From assembly GCA_900554255.1 (NCBI GenBank), contig USGN01000021.1:1-11580 (forward strand): 11,580 nt of DNA, written 5' to 3'. This DNA comes from an uncultured Collinsella sp. Lineage in GTDB: Bacteria > Actinomycetota > Coriobacteriia > Coriobacteriales > Coriobacteriaceae. Under the pieces are notes generated by a model. That model did not search any database, was not told where the DNA came from, and saw only the letters and a list, made by a program, of their open reading frames with translations. The first letter of the stretch is position 1, and every line of letters begins with the position of its first letter. Of the stretch, positions 1-5,921 are shown piece after piece. A program made the position numbers and the translations under genes.

Positions 1-993
1 ATCATCGATGAGATTCAGCGCGTGCCTGAGCTTTTTTCTCCGGTGAAGTGGGTTGTTGATCAATCAGGGGAGAAGGGCCGAATCGTCCTCACGGGATCCC
101 AGACATATCACCTCATGAAGGGGGTGAGCGAATCTTTGGCGGGGAGGATCAGAATCTTGGAGATGCCCTCTCTAAGCTTGCGAGAGCTCGTCGGCGGTTC
201 CCAGAGTCCTCGTCCGTATATCCCCGAAAAGATTTCCTTAGCATCTAAGATGTCTTCGGGAAATATTTGGAACATCATCCATAGGGGTTCGATGCCCGAA
301 CTGCAAGACCAGAATATCGATTGGGACTCCTATTATTCCGACTACGTTGCCGCATATCTCGAACGCGATGTTCGCGATCTTGTAAACGTGAAGGATGAGG
401 CGAAGTTCTACAGCTTTATGGTCGCGTGCGCAGCGAGAACGGGGCAACTGTTGAATGCCACCGATATTGGAAACACCGTTGATGTCGACCGTAAGACGGT
501 AAAGGCTTGGCTCTCGGTTTTGCAGGCGTCGAACATCGTTCGGATTGTCGAGCCCTTTTGGCCTAATGTCGATAAGCGTCTGACCAAGACCCCTAAGATA
601 TTCTTCATGGATACAGGTCTTGTTTGTCATCTAACGAGATGGATAACGCCGGAGCAATTGCGCAACGGGGCTGCGGCGGGGCATATATTTGAGACGTTCG
701 TAGTCTCGGAAATTTTGAAGAGCTTTATGAATGCGGGGAAGAGCCTTCGTGATGTATGGTTCTACCGGGATCAAAAGAAGCGCGAAATCGATTTGCTCAT
801 CCAAGAGGGTCGTATCTTACATCCCGTCGAGGTGAAGATGTCTGCTACGGTGGGTAGAGACGCGGTGAAGAACTTTACCTGTCTTGAAGGCCTTTCTGGC
901 TATGAGATTGGCTTTGGACACGTTGTCTGCCAAGCTCCGGAACCATACCTCATTACCAAGGATGTCCAGGCGGTTCCCGTGTGGTGCATATGA
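1..993 (+). CDS. AAA-type ATPase with C-terminal DUF4143 domain (5' partial)
   Basis: The reading frame is open from base 1, so the gene begins before the window. 330 codons are present and it ends in TGA at 991-993. The visible protein starts inside the ATPase core with a Walker B-like IIDEIQRVP, followed by a sensor-1-like LTGSQ (about residues 29-34 of the visible part). The Walker A region, roughly the first 80-100 residues, is missing. A helix-turn-helix-like stretch follows (about 150-180). The C-terminal part is typical of DUF4143, which has a restriction-endonuclease-like fold: FETFVVSEI (E231), REIDLLI (D264) and HPVEVKMS (E277, K279) match the E...D...ExK pattern. Proteins of this layout are common accessory ATPases of unknown role. 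GC is about 50% in sampled lines against about 63% in the next gene, suggesting recent acquisition. It is convergent with the topoisomerase operon and shows no functional link to it. Family call is firm; molecular function is unknown. Confidence 0.88.
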   Translation: MIDEIQRVPELFSPVKWVVDQSGEKGRIVLTGSQTYHLMKGVSESLAGRIRILEMPSLSLRELVGGSQSPRPYIPEKISLASKMSSGNIWNIIHRGSMPELQDQNIDWDSYYSDYVAAYLERDVRDLVNVKDEAKFYSFMVACAARTGQLLNATDIGNTVDVDRKTVKAWLSVLQASNIVRIVEPFWPNVDKRLTKTPKIFFMDTGLVCHLTRWITPEQLRNGAAAGHIFETFVVSEILKSFMNAGKSLRDVWFYRDQKKREIDLLIQEGRILHPVEVKMSATVGRDAVKNFTCLEGLSGYEIGFGHVVCQAPEPYLITKDVQAVPVWCI

Positions 994-1172
994 TTTATGT
1001 AGCAATGGCGCGGTCTTGATTGATGGTTACCAAAGGATCGCTGATCGCCATGCGTAGTTGCTGACATTGTCGTCTTTGCCTTGCATGTCTAATAGCGGGG
1101 CCCGGAGCCCAGTATTTACTGCGCTCCGGGCCTCGTAGGTTTGTGGCTTGGACCAGCTCAATTGCCGTCGTC
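994..1172. other. Convergent intergenic gap
   Basis: This gap separates the stop of the DUF4143 ATPase gene (+) from the stop of the GyrA/ParC-like gene (-). Apart from the palindrome at 1096-1135 I see no gene, promoter or second repeat in it. Confidence 0.7.
1096..1135. terminator. Long hairpin between convergent genes, possible bidirectional terminator
   Basis: Bases 1096-1108 pair with 1123-1135 in a 13-bp stem with one G-U wobble (1098/1133). After a single C-C mismatch (1109/1122), bases 1110-1114 pair with 1117-1121, leaving a tiny TT loop. The stem core is GGCCCGGAGC against GCTCCGGGCC. Its place between two convergent stop codons fits transcription termination for both genes. Neither strand has a T-run directly after the stem, so it is not a textbook intrinsic terminator and could instead be a dispersed palindromic (REP-like) element or an mRNA 3'-end stabiliser. 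Confidence 0.55.
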
Positions 1173-3413
1173 CTAGTCAAACAGGCTCGGCATGTCGTTT
1201 TCCTTCATGAGGGCACCGGCTGAGGGGAGGCTCTGCGCGGTGAACTTCTCGGCCGAGACGCCGGCGCCAAGGATCTCCTCGGTTGTGCCGACGGTGGTGA
1301 CCGAGCGGCCCTTCTTGGCCGTAAAGGCCTGGACACCCTGCGTGTTGGTAGTCGTCTTGGTCTTGAGCAGCGACGTGTTGAAGTTCATCAGGCGGTAGTC
1401 GCTCGAGACCAGCGCGATGTCGCGGTCCTCCTTGAGCACCTGGGCATACAGCAGCTTGCTGCCGCCGTAGATGGCGTTCTTGAGGCGCTTGCGGTTGGTC
1501 TTGGTGACGTATCCAGAAAGCGCGACGCGCACCACGCGGCCGTTCTCAAAGACGAACAGCACGTCGGCCTTGTAGTCCTCGGGGTCGATGACCCAGATGA
1601 CGCTCTCGTCGGGTTCCATCTCAAGAACGGTCGGCAGGTACGAGCCCAGCTGGGCCGACTTGGTGTCCTCAAACGCCGCAACCTTGCATTTGTACACCTG
1701 GCTCTTGTTGGTAAAGACCAGCAGCTCGTGGGTGTTGGAGGACGGGAACTCGATAAAGGGCTTGTCGCCGTCCTTGTACTTGAGCGTGGTGGCCTTCTTA
1801 AGCACGCGGTCCGTCATCTTCTTAAGGTAGCCATCGCGCGAGAGCATGATGGTCACCGGGTACTCCTCGACCTCGAGCTCCAAGCTTACCTCGATAACCT
1901 CATGGGGCTCGATCCTGCCCGTGCGGCGCGGCATCACGTACTTCTTGTTCACCGCGGCCAGCTCGTCGCTGATGACCTTCTTGATGTTCTCCTCGCTGGA
2001 GAGGATCTCCTCAAGCTCGGCAATCTCGCCCTCAAGCTTAGCGATGTCCTTGGTGCGGTTGAGGATGTACTCCTCGTTGATGTTGCGGAGCTTAAGCTCG
2101 GCAACAAACTCGGCCTGGGTCTCGTCGATGTCGAAGCCGCGCATAAGGTTGGGCACGACCTCGGCCTCGAGCTTGGTTCCACGGATGATGGCGATGGTCT
2201 TGTCGATATCGAGTAAGATCGCCTCGAGGCCGTGCAGCAGGTGCAGGCGCTCGGACTTTTTGCCCAGGTCAAAGTTAATGCGGCGACGCGTGGACTCAAT
2301 ACGCCATTTGACCCACTCGTGCAGAATCTGGCGCACGCCCATAACACGGGGATAGCCGTCGACCAGCACGTTGAAGTTGCACGAGAACGAATCCTGCAGA
2401 GTGGTCGAGCGATAGAGCTTGGCCATGAGCTTGTCGGGGTCGACACCGCGCTTAAGGTCGATGGCGATGCGCAGGCCCGAGAGGTCGGTCTCGTCGCGGA
2501 TGTCAGCGATCTCCTTGACCTTGCCCTCTTTGGAGAGCTTGACGATGCGCTCGATGATGACATCGGTCTTGGTGGTGTAGGGAATCTCGTAGACCTCGAT
2601 GATGCGCTCTTCGGGAATCCAACGCCAGCGGGAGCGAATCTGGAAGCTACCCAGTCCGGTCTCGACAATCTTTTCCATCTCCTCGCGGCGGTAGATGATC
2701 TCGCCGCCGGTCGAGAAGTCGGGCATGGGCATATACTCAAGCAGGTCGCAGTCGGGATCCTGCAGGTAGTGCATGGTGGCGGTGCAGACCTCGTTGAGGT
2801 TGAAACCGCAGATGTCGGACGCCATGGCGACGCCGATGCCCTTGTTGGCCGAGACGAGGATATTGGGGAACGTGGTGGGCAGCAGGCGCGGCTCCTTCAT
2901 GGCGCCGTCGTAGCTGTCGACGAAGTCGACCGGGTCCTTGTCGATGTCCTTAAAGATCTCGGCGCTGATGGGGGAGAGCTTGGCCTCGGTATAACGCGAG
3001 GCGGCGTAGCTCAGGTCGCCCGAATAGTACTTGCCAAAGTTGCCCTTCGACTCCACGAAGGGGGCGAGCAGTGCCTCGTTGCCGGTGGCCAGACGCACCA
3101 TCGTCTCGTAGATCGCGGCGTCGCCGTGCGGATTGAGCTTCATGGTCTGGCCCACGATGTTGGCGCTCTTCTGGCGCTCGCCCTTGAGCAGACCCATCTT
3201 GTACATGGTGTAGAGCAGCTTGCGGTGCGAGGGCTTAAAACCGTCGATCTCGGGGAACGCACGCGAGACGTTGACGCTCATGGCGTAGGGCATGTAGTTG
3301 ACCTCGAGCGTCTGCGTGATCGGCTGGTCGGTGACCTCGGAGTGCAGGCCGATGACGTTCTCGGCGTTGACCTGCTTTTTCTTTGGCTGGTTCTTCGTCT
3401 TCTTCTTTGCCAC
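1173..3413 (-). CDS. GyrA/ParC-like subunit of a divergent type IIA topoisomerase
   Basis: This 746-residue protein is the DNA-breaking and rejoining subunit of an ATP-dependent type IIA topoisomerase. It starts at GTG (3413-3411) behind AGAGGA. After a Lys-rich N-tail come the winged-helix breakage domain (FPEIDGFKPSHRKLLYTM at 53-70; NPHGDAAIYE at 94-103) and the catalytic pair R140-Y141 in ASRYTEAKLS. A tower region follows (LPTTFPNILVSANKGIGVAMAS around 178-199; RIIEVYEIPYTTK around 270-282). A coiled-coil/C-gate region covers about 385-490, and a beta-pinwheel-like C-terminal domain about 505-715. I see no canonical GyrA-box (QRRGGKG), which argues for a relaxing/decatenating enzyme rather than a supercoiling gyrase. 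The classical HPHGD is NPHGD here, and the quinolone-contact Ser position (E. coli GyrA Ser83) is Ala99. It follows the GyrB/ParE-like gene by 45 bp in one operon. Family and catalytic role are secure; the label parC is avoided because the sequence is far from classical ParC. Confidence 0.93.
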   Translation of the reverse strand: MAKKKTKNQPKKKQVNAENVIGLHSEVTDQPITQTLEVNYMPYAMSVNVSRAFPEIDGFKPSHRKLLYTMYKMGLLKGERQKSANIVGQTMKLNPHGDAAIYETMVRLATGNEALLAPFVESKGNFGKYYSGDLSYAASRYTEAKLSPISAEIFKDIDKDPVDFVDSYDGAMKEPRLLPTTFPNILVSANKGIGVAMASDICGFNLNEVCTATMHYLQDPDCDLLEYMPMPDFSTGGEIIYRREEMEKIVETGLGSFQIRSRWRWIPEERIIEVYEIPYTTKTDVIIERIVKLSKEGKVKEIADIRDETDLSGLRIAIDLKRGVDPDKLMAKLYRSTTLQDSFSCNFNVLVDGYPRVMGVRQILHEWVKWRIESTRRRINFDLGKKSERLHLLHGLEAILLDIDKTIAIIRGTKLEAEVVPNLMRGFDIDETQAEFVAELKLRNINEEYILNRTKDIAKLEGEIAELEEILSSEENIKKVISDELAAVNKKYVMPRRTGRIEPHEVIEVSLELEVEEYPVTIMLSRDGYLKKMTDRVLKKATTLKYKDGDKPFIEFPSSNTHELLVFTNKSQVYKCKVAAFEDTKSAQLGSYLPTVLEMEPDESVIWVIDPEDYKADVLFVFENGRVVRVALSGYVTKTNRKRLKNAIYGGSKLLYAQVLKEDRDIALVSSDYRLMNFNTSLLKTKTTTNTQGVQAFTAKKGRSVTTVGTTEEILGAGVSAEKFTAQSLPSAGALMKENDMPSLFD

Positions 3414-3458
3414 GATTTCCTCTTGAACTTCTTAAGGGCCGTCGTTATCGATTTGCTG

Positions 3459-5456
3459 CTATTGCAGGTCCAGCTGGTCCAGATATTCCTTGCCGTGCTC
3501 GGAGATATGGCGCTTGCGGCCTGCCTCGTCGTTGCCCAGCAACAGATTGAACATGGTCTCCATCTTGGTGACGTCCTCGGGCTCCACCTTGATCAGACGA
3601 CGCGTCTCGGGGTTCATGGTGGTGAGCCACATCATGTCCGGATCGTTCTCACCAAGACCCTTGGAGCGGTTGATGGAGCACTTTTGGTCGCCAATCTCCT
3701 TGAGGATGCCGTTCTTCTCGAGCTCGGTGTAGGCAAAGTAGGTCTTCTCTTTGCAGTTGATCTCGTAGAGCGGCGACTCGGCGATATACACGTAACCCTC
3801 GTCGATGAGCGTGGGCACCAGGCGATAGAGCATGGTGAGCACGAGCGTGCGGATGTGGTAACCGTCGACGTCGGCGTCCGTACAGATAATGACTTTGTTC
3901 CAGTTGAGGTTGTCCAGGTCAAAGGCGCCGAGGTTCTTAATGCGCTTGTCCTTGATCTCAACGCCGCAGCCCAGCACGCGCATGAGGTCCATGATGATGT
4001 CGGACTTAAAGATACGCGGATAATCTTCCTTCAGGCAGTTGAGGATCTTGCCGCGGACGGGCATAACACCCTGGAACTCGGCATCGCGCGAGGTGCGAAT
4101 GGCGCCTGCTGCCGAGTCGCCCTCTACGATGTAAATCTCGCGACGGCTCTTGTCCTTGGAGCGGCAGTCGATGAACTTCTGCACGCGGTTGGCCATGTCG
4201 GTCTTCTGCTGCAGGTTGGTCTTGATGCTTTGACGCGTCTTCTCGGCGTTCTCGCGCGAACGCTTGTTGATGAGCACCTGCTCCATGATCTTGTTGGCGG
4301 CGTCTTTGTTCTCGATCAGGTAGGTCGAGAGGCGTTCCTTAAAGAAGGCCGTCATGGCCTGCTGGATAAAGCGGTTATTGATGGCCTTCTTAGTCTGGTT
4401 TTCATAGGACGTCTGGGTGGAGAAGCAGTTGGTCACCAGCACCAGACAGTCCTGGACGTCCTGCCACTTAATGCCGCTCTCGTTTTTGTTGTACTTGCCC
4501 TGTTGCTTAATGTAAGCATCGATGGCACTGGTCAGAGCGCTGCGGGCGGCCTTCTCGGGCGAGCCGCCATTCTCGAGCCACGATGAGTTGTGGTAGTACT
4601 CCTGCATCATGAAGGTGCGCGAGAAGCACATGCACGCGGTAATCTTCACGTTGTAGTCGGGCAGGTCCTCGCGGTCGCGACCTCGACGGTCGGCCTCGAT
4701 AAAGAAAGGCTCGGTGAGGTAGTCGGTACCGACCTTCTCGAGCACGTAGTCTTCGATGCCCTTGGGATAGCAAAAATCCTCTTCGGAAAACTCGCCATCG
4801 TCGCCCTCGATGCGCAGGCGGAAGGTCACGTTGGCGTTGACCACGGCCTGGCGGCGCATGGTCTCGCGATACCAATCGTGGGGGATGCTGATGGAGGTAA
4901 AGACCTCAAGATCGGGGCGCCACTTGATGGTGGTGCCGGTGCGGTCCTCGTCGCTGGGCTCAATCTCGAGTGCCTTCTTCTTGGCGCCGACGACCTTGCC
5001 CTTCTTAAAGTGTAAGGAGTACTTGTTGCCGTCACGCCAGACGGTGACGTCCATGTACTCGGAAGCGTACTGAGTCGCGCAGGAGCCCAGGCCGTTGGTG
5101 CCGAGCGAGAAGTCGTAGTCGCCGCCCTGGTTGTTGTTATACTTGCCGCCAGCGTAGAGTTCGCAAAAGACGAGCTCCCAGTTAAAGCGCTTCTCGGAAG
5201 GGTTCCAGTCGAGCGGGCAGCCACGGCCATTGTCCTCTACCTGAATGGAGCCATCGCGAAAGGCGGTAAGGGTGATGAGCTTGCCGTAGCCCTGGCGCGC
5301 CTCGTCAACGGCGTTGGACAGGATCTCGAAGGCGGCATGTGCGCAGCCGTCGAGCCCGTCCGAGCCAAAGATGACGGCGGGGCGCAGGCGTACGCGCTCC
5401 TCGTCCTTGAGCTGGCGGATACTGTCGTTACCATAGTTTGCGGTGTTTTTTGCCAT
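3459..5456 (-). CDS. GyrB/ParE-like ATPase subunit of a divergent type IIA topoisomerase
   Basis: This 665-residue protein is the ATP-hydrolysing, DNA-gating partner of the subunit encoded next. The GHKL ATPase fold is clear: EILSNAVDEA (E44, N48, D51, E52; N48 is the Mg-binding Asn), VEDNGRG (D75) and the lid GTNGLGS (119-125). ENQTK gives the transducer lysine (K356). The TOPRIM domain carries EGDSAAG (E445) and DADVDG (D527, D529, D531), followed by RSKGLGEN (597-604). Length is near ParE or Gram-positive GyrB, without the large insertion of E. coli GyrB. Motif variants include DADVDGYH for the usual DADVDG[AS]H, and VRGKILN where E. coli GyrB has LKGKILN. The ATG at 5456-5454 is the only sensible start, but the strongest Shine-Dalgarno (AAAGGAG, 5473-5479) lies 16 nt away, with a weaker purine stretch (GAGAGAG) between. 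It is first gene of the operon; gene order B then A matches gyrase and topoisomerase IV operons. Confidence 0.94.
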   Translation of the reverse strand: MAKNTANYGNDSIRQLKDEERVRLRPAVIFGSDGLDGCAHAAFEILSNAVDEARQGYGKLITLTAFRDGSIQVEDNGRGCPLDWNPSEKRFNWELVFCELYAGGKYNNNQGGDYDFSLGTNGLGSCATQYASEYMDVTVWRDGNKYSLHFKKGKVVGAKKKALEIEPSDEDRTGTTIKWRPDLEVFTSISIPHDWYRETMRRQAVVNANVTFRLRIEGDDGEFSEEDFCYPKGIEDYVLEKVGTDYLTEPFFIEADRRGRDREDLPDYNVKITACMCFSRTFMMQEYYHNSSWLENGGSPEKAARSALTSAIDAYIKQQGKYNKNESGIKWQDVQDCLVLVTNCFSTQTSYENQTKKAINNRFIQQAMTAFFKERLSTYLIENKDAANKIMEQVLINKRSRENAEKTRQSIKTNLQQKTDMANRVQKFIDCRSKDKSRREIYIVEGDSAAGAIRTSRDAEFQGVMPVRGKILNCLKEDYPRIFKSDIIMDLMRVLGCGVEIKDKRIKNLGAFDLDNLNWNKVIICTDADVDGYHIRTLVLTMLYRLVPTLIDEGYVYIAESPLYEINCKEKTYFAYTELEKNGILKEIGDQKCSINRSKGLGENDPDMMWLTTMNPETRRLIKVEPEDVTKMETMFNLLLGNDEAGRKRHISEHGKEYLDQLDLQ

Positions 5457-5472
5457 ACTCGCTCTCTCGGTG

Positions 5473-5479
5473 CTCCTTT
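5473..5479 (-). promoter_or_regulatory. Shine-Dalgarno candidate with unusually long spacing, GyrB/ParE-like gene
   Basis: On the minus strand this reads AAAGGAG, 16 nt before the ATG at 5456. No in-frame ATG, GTG or TTG lies between them, so the start cannot be moved to improve the spacing. Either translation uses the weaker GAGAGAG nearer the start, or initiation on this mRNA is deliberately poor. Confidence 0.45.
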
Positions 5480-5492
5480 GCTGCGTTTAAGT

Positions 5493-5516
5493 CATATAGA
5501 TAGTCAAGGTAGCATA
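5493..5516 (-). promoter_or_regulatory. AT-rich tract, possible promoter of the topoisomerase operon
   Basis: On the minus strand this stretch holds TATGCT (5516-5511), TTGACT (5507-5502) and TATATG (5498-5493), the only promoter-like hexamers close to the operon start. Their mutual spacing does not give a consensus -35/-10 pair, so no specific promoter is claimed. Confidence 0.22.
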
Positions 5517-5533
5517 GCCCAGCCCTTGGGCGA

Positions 5534-5582
5534 TTCCACCCAACACGAAATCCATCGAACAATCGTTCGGAATTTGGTGGAA
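5534..5582. repeat. Long imperfect palindrome (49 nt)
   Basis: The outer arms TTCCACC (5534-5540) and GGTGGAA (5576-5582) pair perfectly and extend by two A-T pairs if C5541 is bulged. The apex is CGAAC (5556-5560) pairing with GTTCG (5565-5569) around the loop AATC. The middle of the arms (AAATCC against GGAATTT) pairs with a one-base bulge. The element could fold in RNA or extrude as a cruciform. It lies 78 bp before the GyrB/ParE-like start codon, so it could be in that mRNA's leader. Confidence 0.6.
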
Positions 5583-5588
5583 CAGCGT

Positions 5589-5625
5589 TTACTCGGACAA
5601 ATCCGAGTCGGTTCTGTCCGAGTAA
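5589..5625. repeat. Three-part inverted repeat with alternative pairings
   Basis: The 11-bp arms TTACTCGGACA (5589-5599) and TGTCCGAGTAA (5615-5625) are perfect reverse complements. Inside them, TCCGAGT (5602-5608) is also a perfect 7-bp complement of ACTCGGA (5591-5597), with loop CAAA. The left arm can therefore pair with either of two partners, but not both at once. This would suit a switch-like leader or a multi-site protein operator. Confidence 0.62.
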
Positions 5626-5717
5626 GTTTGAAAGCGGTCGAATGCGTCCTGCTGCGTTTGCGGTTGGACGCGTTTGTCAAAAACGCGCCATGCGGATTGT
5701 TGGATTGAATCGAACAT
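5589..5717 (-). CDS. Doubtful small ORF, 42 codons, inside the structured region
   Basis: The minus strand has ATG at 5717-5715 and TAA at 5591-5589. It encodes a 42-residue hydrophilic, Gln/Asp/Arg-rich peptide that includes QPQTQQDAFDRFQTYSDRTD. No Shine-Dalgarno is evident. Its stop codon lies in the left arm of the 11-bp inverted repeat, so it could be a leader peptide upstream of the topoisomerase operon. It is more likely a by-product of a repeated, structured non-coding sequence. I do not recognise a family. Confidence 0.15.
   Translation of the reverse strand: MFDSIQQSAWRVFDKRVQPQTQQDAFDRFQTYSDRTDSDLSE
5669..5687. repeat. Short hairpin
   Basis: CGCGTTT (5669-5675) pairs perfectly with AAACGCG (5681-5687) around a 5-nt loop. 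Together with the two neighbouring palindromes it makes 5534-5690 unusually rich in structure for this window. Confidence 0.55.
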
Positions 5718-5906
5718 TGGGACATGCGTCTCGTTTTGTGGGCCGAGGGTATGCGAACTGGGGCCCTTTTGGTCTGAAAGGGGGTCTAACGGGGCGTTAT
5801 TTGGGCCACGGGTCACTTCGCCGGCGCCGTGTTTCGTCATACGCTCATTGTGGAAGCCGATGCCACGGGGCGACGAAGGCCTCGGGCAACGGATGAGCTG
5901 CAAGCG

Positions 5907-5913
5907 AAAGGAG
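5907..5913 (+). promoter_or_regulatory. Ribosome binding site of the lipoprotein gene
   Basis: AAAGGAG ends 8 nt before the ATG at 5922. It fixes the start there rather than at the upstream in-frame GTG (5829), which would put about 31 residues in front of the lipoprotein signal peptide. Confidence 0.85.
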
Positions 5914-5921
5914 CGGTGAGG

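Larger units (their letters stand above)
5457..5921. other. Long divergent intergenic region
   Basis: This 465-bp stretch lies between the divergent topoisomerase operon and the lipoprotein gene. Bases 5457-5520 are the operon's leader with its Shine-Dalgarno and AT-rich tract. Bases 5534-5690 are a dense cluster of inverted repeats, listed separately. Bases 5691-5905 hold no convincing gene; several short frames cross it on both strands but none has a good ribosome site and a recognisable product. A small hairpin, CCCTTT (5764-5769) with AAAGGG (5777-5782), is also present. The lipoprotein promoter must lie here, but I could not find a consensus pair. Confidence 0.7.

Noticed and set aside
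2232..4586. A 784-codon open frame on the plus strand
   Set aside because: It lies opposite both topoisomerase genes, whose domains are unmistakable. Its Leu/Val/Asp/Gly-rich composition is what the complement of GC-rich coding DNA gives.
5534..5690. Inverted-repeat cluster as an insertion sequence, attachment site or CRISPR array
   Set aside because: There is no transposase or integrase, no target-site duplication that I can see, and no regularly spaced direct repeats.
5764..5782. Hairpin CCCTTT/AAAGGG as a possible terminator
   Set aside because: The stem is only 6 bp, no T-run follows, and no gene ends nearby on either strand.
5642..5919. Two overlapping plus-strand frames of 81-84 codons before the lipoprotein gene
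   Set aside because: They have no ribosome site, are rich in Arg, Cys and Gly like random GC-rich translation, and overlap each other in different frames.
5829..5921. Longer N-terminus for the lipoprotein (GTG at 5829)
   Set aside because: It would bury the lipoprotein signal about 31 residues inside the protein. The AAAGGAG at 5907-5913 supports the ATG at 5922.
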